From: Bigelowiella natans CCMP2755 | Taxonomy: Eukaryota > Cercozoa > Chlorarachniophyceae | Assembly (NCBI GenBank): GCA_000320545.1 | Contig: ADNK01002458.1 | Location: 1 to 64,000 of the forward strand | DNA: 64,000 bases | Reading direction: 5' to 3' | Shown: piece by piece, positions 25,277-40,200 of the stretch | How positions within the stretch are numbered: the stretch's first letter is position 1 | Layout: the number at the start of each line of letters is the position of its first letter | Made by a program: the position numbers and the translations under genes | The notes under the pieces: model-generated | The model's input: the letters and a program-made list of their open reading frames with translations, nothing else | Database searches by the model: none | Told to the model about the DNA's origin: nothing

Positions 25277-25884
25277 ACTGAATAGCGTGTGGCTTAGATA
25301 AAATGAATATACACATGCATGATTATAATATACATACTGCAATAAAGCTATAAAGCGATGCTTTAGATCGGCTTGCTGAATGTATTAGCTGGAAGCAATC
25401 TAATACGTAGTCTAGGTAGTAGGCGAACTGCATGAGCGTATCTCCTATCGCAATTATTTGCACCACTAGTCCGGCAACACGCATGTTATCATTCATAGCC
25501 TAGCGCTAGTAGCGATGGACACGAACATTAACTGAACGTGACCCGTCTTTTAGGCTGCGTGAAGTTTCGGTGTACGCATGCATACGTCAAAGGAAAGCGG
25601 TGGGCGCGTGGAGGCATGTGCATGATATAGCATGCTCCATGTATATAAATGCAAAGAATAAGCTACAGCAGGATATGATGATTGAAAGAACTATTTAATG
25701 ATTCATTACATTCGTCCCATAAGCGACCTACCTTTGCATATTTTTGTTTACTGCGCGGCAGTACATATAATGCTAGAATGTATAGTCTGCATAGCATATG
25801 CGTATGTGGTAGCGGTCATTGACATCAATGTATACTAACGTCTGACATATAGGATGTAATACTACAAAGGTAAAAACATTGAAG
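25277..25884. other. Tail-to-tail intergenic region
   Basis: 608 bp between two convergent gene ends. It is rich in CATGCATG, CTAG and TATGC words and shows no exon. Confidence 0.55.
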
Positions 25885-27712
25885 TTACTGCCTGCGAGCG
25901 AGTTTCTGGGCTTTTTTGACTCTTTTTTGAACCTCAGGTGCCAGTCTCGCGATAGCTTCCGGCGTCATACTCAGCAACTTTTGTATCATTTTCTAATTAT
26001 AAGGCATGAGAGCTTATTTAGGGCATAACTTGATAGAAAATGGTATAATAATTGTAACCTGCTCAGCGAGTTGCTTCGGTGTTGGATTGTTTAATCTCAG
26101 AGCTCTGTTCGACTTATTTGCTGGTACTGTAGCAATAGAATAAGAAGGCGGAGGACCACTCAGAATGTTAAGTACATTGAAACTCAGAGAGAACATTCAT
26201 TCAGCGTGATAGAACCAACCTGACATTCTCGCGATACGAGAGGGATGCATGCCATTGATGAGTTGTGATTCTCCTCCTATAGTCGATGATGCCGCAGAGG
26301 TGTTTGATGGGTGTTGCATTGCCGGGGCTCCTGCATTTCCACCGTACCAGTTATTATTCGCTCCTGCTTGAGAAAAGGGGGCTACTGAATGCTGCATCGC
26401 CGGGGGTCTTGTCACTGGATGTTGTACTGTTGTTCTCATCCCTGCTGCTTTTCGTGTTGGTCTTCCTTGCTGTTTCTTGTGCTCCTTGTAGAGCAATTTA
26501 ATTTGGTTGTCCTTGACTAAACCTAATGATGATGCGGAGGTGGAAATTGAGGATGAAAGTGTGTATGATGATGATGATGATAGAGTGGTGGTGATGGAAA
26601 TTGATGATGAAGAGTGGACGTGAAGGGATATTGTATGCAGACCAAAAGCCAACTGGATTTGGAGCAACATTTCAGCAAGTTGAGGAGATTCTATAAGCAA
26701 CTGCCGTGCTCCTGCTCGATCCTGCAATGGTGGTGGTGTACCATGCAATCAATCAAACCGCTGCTGCTACAAACAATGACAGTCATAGTTCTACCTTTGC
26801 AGCAAATGCCTTCATTTCAGACAAAATCGTAAGCATCTGGTCTTGTCCCAGGTTTGAGACGTAAGAGGAGATATCCTGTTTCGTCTGCCAGTTTGTCAAC
26901 ATTCAGTCAGCAAAATGAACTTTAGCTGTTTCGACAATGCACAAACCTTTCGCTTATTATCAATAAGACTCGGAACAGAGCCAAGCGGTTTAGTATTATT
27001 CGTGACTTTTTTTGCAGTCAATGGAGCAGATTGCGTCACCCGGATGGTTGATGATGATGCAGATGGTTTTGGAGGAGGAGAAGGTTTTGGTTGTTGAGGA
27101 GGGGGTGGCAGCGATTTCAGCATATTTGCAAACTTGGCACTACCAGTGTGGATGATATATTATTTTCTCAGTATTACGACCAGAATCTAATTAAAATGAA
27201 CTAATTGCGGACCTATGTTGAGGGCTATCAGCTGCTTCGATCCGAAGAGGCCTTCCATGGAAGTCACACTCCTTCAGATTGCGAACCGCACTCCTAGCTG
27301 TGCCTAACAATTTGAATTTGATCAGGATGGTGATGTAATGTAATTGATCAATAATTACTTACTCGCATCAGCGAACTCGCAAAAGCCATATCCTTTCGGC
27401 TGCCCTGTTTCCTCATCACTAATGAGCCTATGCATCGAAGTAGCACCATCTTAGATTGAACAACCAGGTGAAGCTTTAAATGGAAAGGAAATTAAAGGGA
27501 AAACCTAAAATCCTTGACTAATCCAACTTTTCTTAAGACTTCTATGAGCTGTTGTTTCGTGGCGGCGTAGGGAATATTTCCAACTGATTATGTATGGGAA
27601 GAAGATGATGGTATTATGGATGACATAACTAATCAATAAGTAACAATGTACCGTATACGCAGCGTTTAGGATCCACTTGTAGAAATGTAGAAGATGATGA
27701 GGATGCCTGCAT
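25885..27712 (-). CDS. CSTF2: Cleavage stimulation factor subunit 2 (CstF-64) homologue
   Basis: Ten minus-strand exons: 27652-27712, 27505-27583, 27363-27427, 27213-27303, 26947-27139, 26795-26884, 26643-26721, 26216-26522, 26059-26158, 25885-25992. They give about 390 residues. An N-terminal RRM is clear: CVYVGNIPYAAT is RNP2 and GQPKGYGFCEF is RNP1. It is followed by a Pro-rich linker, the hinge helix region (ARQLLIESPQLAEMLLQIQL) that binds CstF-77 or symplekin, a Gln/Ala/Asn-rich middle, and the CstF-64 C-terminal domain (LLSMTPEAIARLAPEVQKRV) ending KLARRQ. All hallmark parts are present. The protein binds the GU-rich downstream element during pre-mRNA cleavage and polyadenylation in the nucleus. 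It is shorter than the vertebrate protein because the middle repeats are missing. The donor near 26216 has an in-phase alternative 4 bp away. Confidence 0.95.
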
Positions 27713-28960
27713 TGATGAAGGGTCGCCACTCCTCGTATGTATGGGGCAGACGGGGACGGGCGGCAAGGCTTGTGCGATTTACTCGTATTTCGTAAATCCT
27801 ATAGGGTTTTAATATTGCGACATGCTCCAATCGACACTGCTTAGAGATTTCCTGAAGCATTCTCCCTTTTGCTCCTCAATTCAACGGGTTGAAGCAATAT
27901 CAAGAAATTGTTAGAAGTCCATGGAAGTACTTAGGACAAAATAAGAACAAGAGTCGTAGATCTTTTATCTTGTCAATAATCTGCACCGAACGAACCTGCT
28001 GAAACAAATGTTTTTGTCGGGAAACCTTCGATCGATCCCCGATACGGAAAGTGCTGCAAGAACAAAGTTAGAATGCGGGAATACTTTGTCATGAGACAAG
28101 GGTTTTTTATCAAAATGAATCCGAGATCCGTCCATATTCAGCATATAGAACCACATTCATTCAGGAACAAACAGACTGAAAAGGTGATGATTCTTCCTGA
28201 TGGTAGTTTTTTTGCCCTGACATCAAGGGAATATTCTTTAAGTGCCTCTCAAGCGGGTTCCAAAAAGTCCTTAGTAACATGTCAGGCTTAGCTCGTACGG
28301 AAAGCGAGACTGTGCAGAATCAAAAATGGCCTACAATTTTCTGAAAAGTGTGGTCTTTTTGAAGTGGCGTCATGACGAAAATTGGAAATATCCTCGCAGA
28401 AAGGGTATCTTCCAAAGTCCTTCGTCGAGCAAGGCTGATTGCTACTTCTTCAGAACACTATCTGTCCGGCCCCCCCTCATCGATCCACTCTTGCCTCGTC
28501 CTACCGAATCCTGATACATTCAAAAGGAAAGGGCATATACTGGATCGGGGGGGAAAGATAAAGTCTCTGGCATCACTTTTTTCCCCGTGGGCTGTTAATA
28601 GGGCAAAAAGACTTCGGAAGAGAGGTTGGAAGGATACTAGAATTTTCGACGGGGTGAAGTGAAATGATAAGTGTGATCTCTCTGTATCAGCATTGAGTTC
28701 CTTCTCTTCACCCTTTTTTTTATTTAATCGATATGATATTTTCAAATTTGACGATCGATCAAAAGAATCCACTCCACGGGAGCGAATTTTCCGGACATTC
28801 CGATTGCGCCCGACCATATTGCTGTCGAGTCGAATTGGCGCACAAATGCAATTACCTTGACGAATTGTAATGCAACATGTATTGAAGACGTCGGTGCATC
28901 TTTCGACACCGCTCATTTGATATATAACATGCAGTATTTCACGTAAATTGACACAGCATA
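27713..28960. other. Divergent intergenic region, no supported gene
   Basis: 1.25 kb between the head-to-head CstF-64 and HECT ligase genes. Open frames of 60-170 codons exist on both strands (the longest at 28458-28979, minus) but have no recognisable motif and no coherent splice chain. Unlike the gaps at gene 3' ends, it lacks CTAG-rich runs. Upstream exons of either gene cannot be excluded. Confidence 0.5.
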
Positions 28961-31202
28961 ATGGGAGCTGGAGTGCCATCTAGGGAAGTTGCTGCAGTTG
29001 GGGGGGGCGCTGAAGAAGCTGATATTGCAGGCGATATAGAAGTTAGTTCTTTTACTGATGTGTTATGTGGGTATTGTGAACATAAGAAGAAAAGATCTCA
29101 GCTAGCTTCATTTCGCAGGATGACCAGCAAGTAATATTGCAAACAAGGGCGCCCGGCGATCTAGATGAAGCCTACCAGGATCTCCTTCAGGACGGCTTGA
29201 TCGTCCGGTATGACTCATACGTCAAGAAAAAAAAAGATCGGCAAATGCGCAAGGTCAGGACATTTGCTTTATTAGTTTGTAATGAACGCCTTCTAATGAC
29301 CAATTACGATCTGTTCGACAGAAAATGGATAGCAAAGTTGTCCTTCAGAATAGCATCACTGAACAGCCTTCGGAATCTCATTTTCGCAGGAAGCATTTAA
29401 AATGTCTTCAGGTATATTACAAGAGATTTATTAATTTCATTGTATTAATATCTCCGCATATAATCAGCGAGAAATGTCGTTCCTAGCGCAACCAGCAGAT
29501 CTGTATGCAGATGTCATGGGAGCTCGTGAACAAGTCATATTTCGTATGGCTGTAGCATTTCAAAGAATTCTTGCTTATGAGAAGGTAACATACAAGAACC
29601 AACTTCGGATATTAGATATGGGGACATAATCCGTACTTCGTAGCATCTGTTTAGATTTGCTAAAACGCATTAATATATATTTGCTCAGAAAAATGGGAAG
29701 TCCTACCAAAGTAGCACGGATGAAAAGGCAAGATGCATAGAACATTTTCTGAAGAATATACCTACTGCCTTCGGCGAAGAGGAGGAGGAAGAGTCTAAAA
29801 GTAAATCAGATGGAACTACCAAATCAAAAGATAAAATGGAAAGTAGCGATGGTAAGACACCAACTGACAAGGGAAACGCGGAGGAGAAGGACGATTCTAA
29901 GAATGTAAAAGAATCAAAAGATGAAAGGGAGGTAAAGGAAGCGACATCAGCAAGGGAAAACACCACCAGTCAAGACACAGCAGAGGAAAAAACCGTAACT
30001 ACTGATGAGGTATCCACTGGTTCTCAAGTAGATGCTGGTGAGAAAGATGCTAAAACGGTTGAGAAGCCTAGCGAAATCCAGGAAAACAAGCAAAAGGGTA
30101 AGAATGCAAACGTGCCAGAGCCAATCTACTCCATGGACAGTAAGTTTATAGAAGAAATGGTTCAATTTGCGGATACGCTGCCTGAGATTTTCGGGTCTAC
30201 TGGCCTACTCGCCAGACCGCGAGACACTGCCAATAGCAGTAGAGTTAGCAAAGCAAATTTGGGAGAAGTGTTGAACTCGTTGCAGTCGGTAGGGAATAGG
30301 CTTCAAGGAAGCGCACGACTTCGATTCGAAAGTAACATCCGAGATATCTTCAGTTTAGCCCGTCAAGGGGGGGTCGAATCCCTTGGAGATGGATTGTCTG
30401 AAGTCATCGACCTTATAGACCGTGACAATGTCGACTTGGATCAGATATTATCGGGAGGATTCCCATTCCTCAATCCAGGGATGCGTCAATCTCGAGGAGG
30501 ACGAGGAGGAGGAGGAAGAGGAGGAAGAGGAGGAAGAGGAGGAGGAAGGATTGGGCAGAGAACGCAGCGTGGTGGTACACCTTCCAGAGAAGTTAGGCAA
30601 GTAGAGCTGCAGAGAGCTCTGGAAGCTGCAGCCCAATCACTCGGGATATCTTCAGAACGAACTTCTCTTGTATCTACGAACACATCAGCTTCTACGCCAG
30701 TAACTTCTCTTGTACACGGTACGCCTGCTTCTAGCTCTGCAGCTGCTTCACCTAATTCTAGTGCTGCTGCCGCTGTAGAGGATTCTAAGGCGGGTTCTAT
30801 TGAAAATGAATCAAAGACGTCCTTAGATTCGAAATTATCGCCAGAGCCAACAGGAGAAACAATCGCAGAGTCTGGTGAATCCCAGAGCGGTAGTGCTGCT
30901 GGGGAAGATGCTGTGGAAAGCGAAGCTGAGGCCAAGAGTGAAGGAAAAAGTGGGGATGAATCAAATCCTGGAGGTGGGGCCGAAAGTGAGGCTAAAGGTG
31001 ATCATCATCCTCCTAGAAGCGAAGCTGGGGAAGGAGGCACTACAAGTTCGAGAGGAAATGCAGAGAGTGCTACAACCACTACAGCTAGCAGCAGTACTGG
31101 TGTATCAGCATCATCATCAGCCCCGACAACAAACACGGAACAACCTTCTGATGCAAAGGAAGTAAAGGAAGTAAAGGAGAGTAAGGATGATGCTAGTAGT
31201 AA

Positions 31203-31234
<32 letters not shown>

Positions 31235-34200
31235 ACCAAGCTGCGAACGAGGAAAGCAAAGCTCAGCAGACTTCTAATGCTTCTGGCGGTAGTCAGCCTT
31301 CCGCCACACCCCAGTCCTCCTCGGGAGGTAGAGCAGCAGCAGCAGAAGCTCTGAGCTATGCAGCAGCAGTAGCGGCAAGAGGAGGGGGAGGAGGAGGGGG
31401 GAGCACATCGTCAAGCAGCCGAGGGGGCCCACGTGATGCTTCTAGCTCCCCTCCTGGATGGCTAAACCATTTGGTGAGCAGTATGCCATCTTCTTCGAGA
31501 AGCAGCAACAGCAGGAGAGGAGGGGACTCAAAGGATTCAAAGGAAACTAAGACATTCAAACAAGACGCCCATGACTGGGACTTCCGCTCCGAAAAGCTTC
31601 TCATGAGACTCATGGAGAGGTACGCTTTTCCTTAGAATCTACTTATGTTTCCTCATTTTTTGTTAATCTCGCTCTCCGTTCAATAAGCTTTCTCCTGTAC
31701 CTATCTCATGCGAATAATCATGTATCTAGATGTACTAAGGATGCTAAGGACAGTCTTCGGGTTGTACTTGAATCAAAAGGCTCCAAAGTGAAGATGCCGA
31801 AAGCGTTCATCCAACTTCATCCTTGTGCAGATTTGCTATGGTTCCTCCAAATGGATCTATTCAAGAAGTGTGTTGGAAGGAAGGAAGCCACCCACCCTGA
31901 AGTTCAAACGCTTATTCGATACTTGAAAGAATTACTTGGAGCGATCACAGAGCTACTCCAGATCGCCGCTCCTTTTTTGCAGAAGAAGAAAACCGATGCG
32001 AAAAATGACGACAAAGAGGAAGAAACTAAGAAAATAAAGGAATCAGGGGGAAATGAGGAGAAGGGGGCAGAAAAGGATGATTCTTCACAATCACTTGGGG
32101 TCGCGAGCGTCTCAAAGAAAGCACAAAAAAATTCCCCCAGTGTGGATAAGTCATCAGCAGTACATGGAATATTGTACGACTCGTTGGCAGGTGACATTGG
32201 GCAAATGGCTGTGGTTGTGATCGCATCTTCGGTCCTGCACCCAGTGTACGGTACACATCTCTCTGAAGCGCTAGTAGACTCTGTCATGGCTTTGCTCGGA
32301 GTTCTAGATAAAATCTCAACTTCGAGCAATACCACCCCCGAGGCTAAGTTTGAACGAGAACTTACCAGTAGGTTCGACGCAGCCTCAAAACTGCATGCAA
32401 ATCCTGTGATGATTGAGACTCCGCACACGTATTTCGCACCTGAGCCGGACAAAGTGGTCACCATTCCTGGGGCCACTCACTTAAGCCTGGAATTCGACCC
32501 ACGATGCAGTACAGAGCGTGGAAGAGATTTTCTCACAATAACTACGCCTTCGGGTGAATCTGTCTGTGATGAGTTACATGGACGACCTGACACCTGGCCG
32601 GATATGCCCATCCTTGTTCCCGGAGACACAGCTATATTCCGTTTTAGACCAGACACTCCAAACAACTACTTTGGATATCGCTGTCTTGTAACAGGACTTT
32701 ATCTTGGCCCTGAAGACGACGATAAAGTTGATGACGACAAGAAGGGAGAAACAAAAAAGAAGCATGGAGTCACAACGAAAACACCTGTGCCTTCGAGAGT
32801 GGAGCGTGGAGTATCTTCCACCATCACTAATGCACCCTCCAAATCCACAAATACAAACAGCAATGCAGAGTCAGAGAAGAGGAAGGAGAATCCCGACGAA
32901 AAGCCTCAGGAGAAGGTAATGACACAATTTTTGAAAGCTGTACGTGGTGACCTGACCACTCGATGTTGTTATCATTATTATTATGCACTGTCGTTCAGAT
33001 TGTCAAGGAAGAGAAGAAAGGGACCCTTACTTTTGTTGAGCCCCCAAAAGGTTGGGTGATAGAATTAGAGCGCGCCTCGGCATGTGCGCTTGGCCGTTGC
33101 CTAAGGGCATTGTCGATTGGCCCGTCGGTTTCCCCGGAAGAGAAAAAGGCACATGACTGGTTAGCTTCACCACTTTTCGCTGGGGGCGCTGAAGGCATTG
33201 AGGTCACAATAAGATTCTAAGCAGCTCCAAGATTACTGAGCAATGTGTGACATGATGACTTTTTAATGTTGACAGGAGAAGTTGGACGTGGGTAGTAACC
33301 CCAATAGCGATGAGTTGAGTCTGGAGGATTTGGTTGAGGATAGAAAAGGTTCGAGCGCAGCTAAATTGTATGCTCATATGCGAATGCTTCTGCCCAAGAA
33401 ACCACATGAAATGATGGGAGGTACTGCGGTAAAGAAGACTGTGCGCAGATTTATTGCAATAGTATTGAAGCATCTTGGTTTGTTACCGGTTGCGGAAGAC
33501 TATTTGCACGAGCTTCAGGAAGACAGCAGCAGCACCACCAGCACCAGCAGCAGCTCCAAAAGCAAAGTAGTAATGGCAGTGGATCCAGTGCAAGCTCTTA
33601 TGCGAGAAAAACTTCGTCAAGTGTGGGAATGCGCTCAAGAGTTTCACCTAATAATCTCTAGGGATTTCAGGCAGAACCAGATGGAGTTTTACGCTCGTGA
33701 GGAGAAGATGAAAGAGACAAAAGAACAGTGGGACGAGAAGGAACTTGAGAAGGCCAAGGCCAAGTTAACGTGGGAAGGATTCTGCAAGTCTATCAATGAT
33801 CGATGCCTCCTGCTGCTCTCTCAACGCCCATTTTTTGAGGCATCGAACTCCGCCCGTGCTCTACTTATGACTCCCCCAAGGTTAACTCGCGTCAGTAGCG
33901 CCTACAAGCCCGCCAGTGGAAGCAGCAATGTCCACAATTCGCTAACAAGTCTGTATTCGGCATTCGACGTAGTTCATTCCTCATCTATAGATGACAAGGG
34001 AGAAGCGCCCACAGTCGATATGCAGCAGGAAGCCTTTAATCAACTCACAGATCTGGTAATCCAATTTCTATCGGCTCCAAATCCGGTGTCTAAGTTCAAG
34101 AAGATGATGGAAGTACATGGCTGCCGCGCAAGACAGCGCATAAAGGCAATCCACACTCTCCGAGGTGCGTTGAGCTCGATAAAGCTCGAGTCCTGTAAAA

Positions 34201-37200
34201 TCAGCATTCTTAGCTCATGGAGCACACCCTTTCGTCAATATTCTGCTTATCCTCGCAGTGAAGTAGAGAAATTAGCTCCCAGAGGAAGTCACTATTTACG
34301 GAACATTGAATCCTCTGGTCCTAAGCTTATAACTGCCGTACACGACGAAGTAACTGGCCTTTACAGGGAGCTCTCTTGTAGTATTCGCGACAACGATGTG
34401 TCAGAGCAGATGAAAGCACTGGCGATCGATAGCTGGGCTATTGATCTCCTCCCACACGATCACACATTCCTACTTAAGACAGGTATCTTGGGTGTGCTTG
34501 AGAAGGTTGCTGGCGCTGAAGCTAAGAATGGAGCTACTTCGCCATCATCAACTCAACCTAAAAATCTGCTGCTGGCACGCATGGCCGCAAAAGCGTTGCG
34601 AGTACTTCACGTCAATGCTTTAGATTGCAGCCCAACACTAGGAACGGGTGCAACCCAAAATACGTTGAACAAACTCCAGGTCCACGTTTTGAACCGCACA
34701 CTCGTTGATCTCCAAGAAGGGTTGAGAGACCTTGACGTTCTTCGTGAGAAACTCAGCGATGTTCGAATCACCAATGTTCGCTTGGGACATGACTTCTGTG
34801 TGAAACCGAAATCCCTCGAGGAGAAATTACTTTCCGATGTCTTGAAGCAATCTTTAGGCAACTCTGGCGTCGCTCATTCTTCTTCCTCAGAATCTCTAAA
34901 TAGCACCAACGACAGAAAGGGAGCCCGAAACGTCCAGAGATACATGGACAAGGAGCAGCAAAGCTTTGATGCTCTCGCAATGATGTGCAGTACTCTTGGA
35001 GGGTTTGCAACTCAGGGAGCTGCAGCATTCCTTTCCAAGAAACCAGTATTGGAGTGTTTTATCAAAATTCTCTCTCGGGGCACCCTTAGGATGCAGAGAG
35101 TAGTTTTTCGAGTCTTTCGTGTTCTCCTGCCTAAGATCGGCCCATCACTCATCGATGGACTATGCGAGAAGGTGGGATGGGGATCTCAAGCGGAAATTGC
35201 TCAAGTGAAGAAGGCCGGGAGATTCACACGCACTCTATTTATGATCGTTGGAAATGCCTTAATTACGCAAAAACCTGCGGGGCTTATCAACCAGAGCCCT
35301 TTCGAATACCGAAATGGCCAATCTGTGCTTGCCCATGCCTCTGATGCGTTGGCCTTGCTCAGAATCCTTGGTGTTGTAGTGCCCACTACTCCATCCTCCT
35401 CAGCTTCTGAGGATGCTCAAGACAATGGCGAAGACACAAAGACTAAAGAGGAGGAGGATGAGAAGGAAGAGGAACGACTTGCTGCGGAAAGGTCTGTCTC
35501 ATCCCTTGAATGGGAAGCGCAAGTTCGGGCATTAATCGCTTACGGGTTCCGTCAGCTACCAAAGCTCATCAACAAGTCACAAGGGGGAATGAACGCTGAT
35601 CATTTAAGGCAGAATCCATGTGATCTGCCATATGCTATGGCCGCCTTCAGCATTATTGGTGGACATTCGCCTCAGCTTACGATTGGCGGGAGGGTGGAAA
35701 TTGTGCGATCGAGTTCAAGTGGTGATGATGAAGGAGCCATGCGAGAAACAGGAGATCTTGTATATCTGGACCGATCTTCCAATATATGCCGTGTGCGATT
35801 TGACCACACGCCAGCCCGTGTGGTCGAGTGCGAAATATCCAAGCTTCGGGCTATTGATCCAGTTGAGTTCGACCCAAAAGCTTTGTTTACCACCACCACT
35901 CTTACAAAGGACTTCATCTCTATCTTCCAGCTTTTCACGCAGGTCTTGAACGAGGACGCTACAGAGCAGGTCAAGCGCAAGGAAGAGGAGGAGAAAGCGA
36001 AAAAGGTGCAAGAGAGCGAACGTAAGGAGAAAGAAGCTAAGCGGATACAGCGGGAGAAAGAAGCAGCAAGCGCGACATGGGATTGTCAGATATGTACCTT
36101 CATTAACCAGCCGAGCGCCAAATCATGTGCCATGTGTGGTACACCACGTCCTGCAGCCCTGCCCAATCTCAACACTGATGATCTCAATGATGACAACGGC
36201 CAAGAAGAGGGTGAAAGTAAGGCAACGGAGAAGGAAGCAAGTGAGGATGCATTGCTATACCGCCAGCTACGTTCTGTAGCGCTTGAATCGCTTTGCAGCC
36301 TCATGAAATCTGAGGAAGTCAGCAAGCTGTTGATCGGGTCCTCCTCCATGCTTCCAGCTCTTCTTCGCCTCGCAACACAACCAACAACTCTTGACAGCTA
36401 TAAATCTGTTCCGCAACTTCACGCGGAGCATGATAGGCTGCAGGAGCTGCTGCTCCAGGCTAGAGATTCTGTCATTGATTATTTACGGGTCTTCAAGCGT
36501 AAAGCTAAAGGCATTACCCTGGATTGCTCGCCTTTCAAAGGTTTGCAGGTACAGCTCCCAAATGCCCTTGATGCTGCTTCATCTCGTGCAATGACCTTTG
36601 TGGGTGATGACGACCTTACAACTGCTACCTTCAACGCAACGAAGCTGATGGGGACCATGCGCTCAAACCATGCTATTCCAAATTCGCTGCTCGCTTACTA
36701 CTTCGAGATTACAATCGAGGACGAAGGTGTCTCTCCAGAGCTCGCTTCAGGGGCTGCGGGGACCGATAAATCCAAAGAAATTGAAAAGAAAAAGAGTAAT
36801 GGGTCGTGGGGAATAGCCTTCGGTCTCTTCCGTGCAGGAATGCAAATGGACGGGGTGCCAGGAAGCTATAACTCATACGCATTTAACTCCACTGGAGAGC
36901 TTATTTCGACCATCTCTCGTGTACCTGTTAGGAAGGAATTTGGCGAACCATTTGGAAGTGGTGATGTCCTTGGATGTGTGTGGGAGATCAGGAGCAAGCG
37001 TGTCTACTTCACAAAGAATGGCTCTGTGATCAAGTCTAAAGACGGTTCTGAGACTGCCTTTACGAACGTTGACGGGTTCTTTCACCCCATCGTGTGGTGT
37101 CAAAATGCGGGTGCAAGAGTCAGCGTCAATTTCGGTCAGAGCAAATGGCGATTTAACTTTAAGCAAACGCTCCCCGCGCACTATCTCCAACAACTAGCGG

Positions 37201-40200
37201 ACGCAGAGAAGAAGGGCGACAAGATGAATTGGAAGGCCAGCGAAGCAGAGATCCGCCGCAAAACTATGGCAGAGGAACTTGTTGTAATGATGGGTATATT
37301 CCCTACAGAGCTTTGTGAGGTCGCCCTTGAACGATGCCAGGATGATATGGAACATGCTGCCAACTGGCTCATTGAGAATGGACGCAGAGAGCTTGAGATT
37401 ATGACAAATAACGCAATTCGTGCTTCAGGTATGTCACAAGTATTTTCTCTTTTTTTCCGATGCTTGTGTTAAGCTTCTGTGCCTTAAAAAGAGTTGTTGC
37501 CTATTGCTTTCATTTTTATTTTTTTGTACTGTTCCATGGGAACAACGTTGATTTGGCACTTAATATCAGAGATGATGCACGAATCCAAGCAAATGGAAGC
37601 TGCAGGTGTAATTCAAGACAGAAATCGTGGCGCTGGCGAAGACGACAGCGACGATGAAGATCTAGCTGAGTGGCTTGTGGGCAACGGTAACGTCTCCAGC
37701 GATCCAAGTTCTCAACGTAGAGCTGCAGCTGCAAGCTTCTTGGACGACGAGATTGAACAGGACGTCCCTGTAGGAGTGGAGCGAAATGAAATCCGCCGCA
37801 ATGGCGATGCAGAAGCCAGAGAGCACGGGGGACAGCAGAATCAGCATGTAGCTTCTCAAGCTAACGAAGATAGCGTTGATATCGTTTACGACAATCTTAA
37901 GATTGAGGATGTACATCCTGGGCAGATGGTGACGGTGAATCCTTTGGCCCTTTCTATTATTGGCGAAAACTTTCTCACACATGGCCCTCAAAGAGAACAT
38001 ATTCGAGCAGTTGCAGGAAGAAGTGGTCTTGTAGCTAATGTTGAGGTCAATTGTAAAGCCGTGCAGTTGTTATTTTCCAATCTAGATCAAGGAAGCCAAC
38101 ACTGTTTATGGCTCCCTCTGAACGTATTGCTTAGAGCTTCTGGACAATGGCAAGATCCATGCCCTCAACAATACAGTGGAGAGTCTTGGGGTAAGCTGGG
38201 TCATAAGTTCTTGGACTGTGAGCAAGCTCTATCTGTACGAAAGGTTCGCAGCGCTGTTGTCGGCTTAGTTGCTCAGAAATGGCCAAAAAACATCCCGTTT
38301 GGTCTTAAGCAGCTTGGAGGTGCGGAAGCTGTGATGTGCATTTTACAACTCACCGCTGCTGAAGTACTGTCGACGGTCCTTGATGATAAAATTAATTCGT
38401 CTGCGCTCGACTCCTCTGTTCCCCTTCTTGATGCTTTCCGCGAAAAAATCCTTCGAATCGTCGAAAATGAATGGGAAGCGGTGAAGAGTCGACCCGAGAG
38501 CAGCCTGCCTGAGCTGCACCATCACCCCGAGACTTTGCATAAGACTATCTCATCAGGAGAAAAATTCGAGCACAAACGGGATTATCTCTCGAAGTCATCC
38601 TGTCCATTGATTCAAACGTTACTTGAGGAGTGCATAGTGCATTTTGCCCAGGCTGTGGACCACCCCCCCCCCGTCTTGGTCTATAAATCTAAGCATCCAT
38701 ATGCCTCTCATGACGAAGTGCGTGAGGAGGTTCACATCCCAGGAGCCAACAAACTCGTAGTTACGTTCGACTCGCGCTGTCATCTTGGTAATGATATTTT
38801 GACCAGACTGAGTTTCTACAGAGACCCCGACTACCAAGACTTGATCTCTCAGCATAATGGTCGTGGTGCAGCACGGTATCCAACTCTGGTTGTACCAGGG
38901 GACCGATTGTTCTTCAAATTCACTTCCCAGAACAACAATGGGCTATGGGGCTATAAATTCAAGGTGAAACCTCTAGAGTACCGCCTTGACGACCAGCAGG
39001 CGCTTAACAGCCACAATTTTGAGCTTGGGAGGTGGCTTTTCGAGCTGTTCCTCACTCAAATGCCCCAGGAGATCACGGAGAGATATATTGTTGAACTGTA
39101 TGACGCAATTACCCTCTACGTCATTCATGCCCGTCCCTCCACGAAAATAAAAGGCGTTAAGTTGCTGATACAATTTCTCCTACATGTGCACCGTATACCT
39201 GCGCTGAGGTTATCGCTCTTGCTAGGCCGCATGGCCAAGGTACCAGATCTGAAGAAATTAAAACCTCTCACTCAAGAGATGGACGCTGTCATGGGGAGCC
39301 TCGACGTGAATCGCACCATCCATTCACAGACACTGCAAGCGCTAATGGAGCTTCTTGCAACTGCTGACCTTGTTCAGAAGGACTTCACCATTGGTAAGCG
39401 ACGACGTCACCATCTGGACACTACAAGTAGTAGCCGTGACTCCAAAGAGGAGAAAGAAGAGAAGGACAGCAAGGAAGAGGATAATAAGAATACAAGGGCC
39501 GGTACAACAGCAGTAGCAGTAGCAGCGCCACATACTTGTAAAATTCATTTCGGCCAAAAAAATATGGCCGATATTAGGAACTATGGACGCAGAAGACTTG
39601 TGATTCTAGAAGCAAAATATAGCTCTGGTGCTACAAGCGCAGCATCATCATCGTCATCCAAAAACTCCAGCAGCAGCCTCGACATTACCACGAGTCTTCA
39701 GGCTTATCTAAATCGATGTGGAGGAGCTGATCTTGTGCTTCCTGTATCGTTCAAACTCCTCTCCGAACTTAAGCCATTTGGTGTGGACCCCGACCCAAGC
39801 TGCGACAAGAAAAAGCTCCGGATACTCTATCGCATAGAGCGCGAGGAGTACGTTCCTGGGAAGGGTGCTGTCATGAATGTTGTCAAGGATAAGCTCGAGA
39901 GAACATTAGTTTTCCGTATGGGTACTAAAACCCAGCCAGCAGTGGGCGATGGAGAACTTACGCATCATACAATAAGTTCATCACCTTCGATGTTTGAGCA
40001 GGTGGTACGTATATCTAGATTCACTCTGCAGGCCCAAGTGGCAGCACCAGAAACATCATCATCATCAGCCACTGTCACCACAGATTCGAAGAATAAAAAC
40101 AACCTCAAAGCTGCTGCTTCTTCTTCTTCTTCAAGCGATGGAGATGTTAAGAAATCATCATCTGCAGGATCTCCTCGAGGTGTTGCTACTACTAGTACTA

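Noticed and set aside
28458-28979. 173-codon minus-strand open frame upstream of the HECT gene
   Set aside because: No motif, no splice-consistent partners, and it overlaps the start of the HECT ligase on the other strand.
30486-32476. Long antisense frames inside the HECT gene
   Set aside because: They mirror Ser/Glu/Lys-rich coding sequence on the plus strand and carry no domain of their own.
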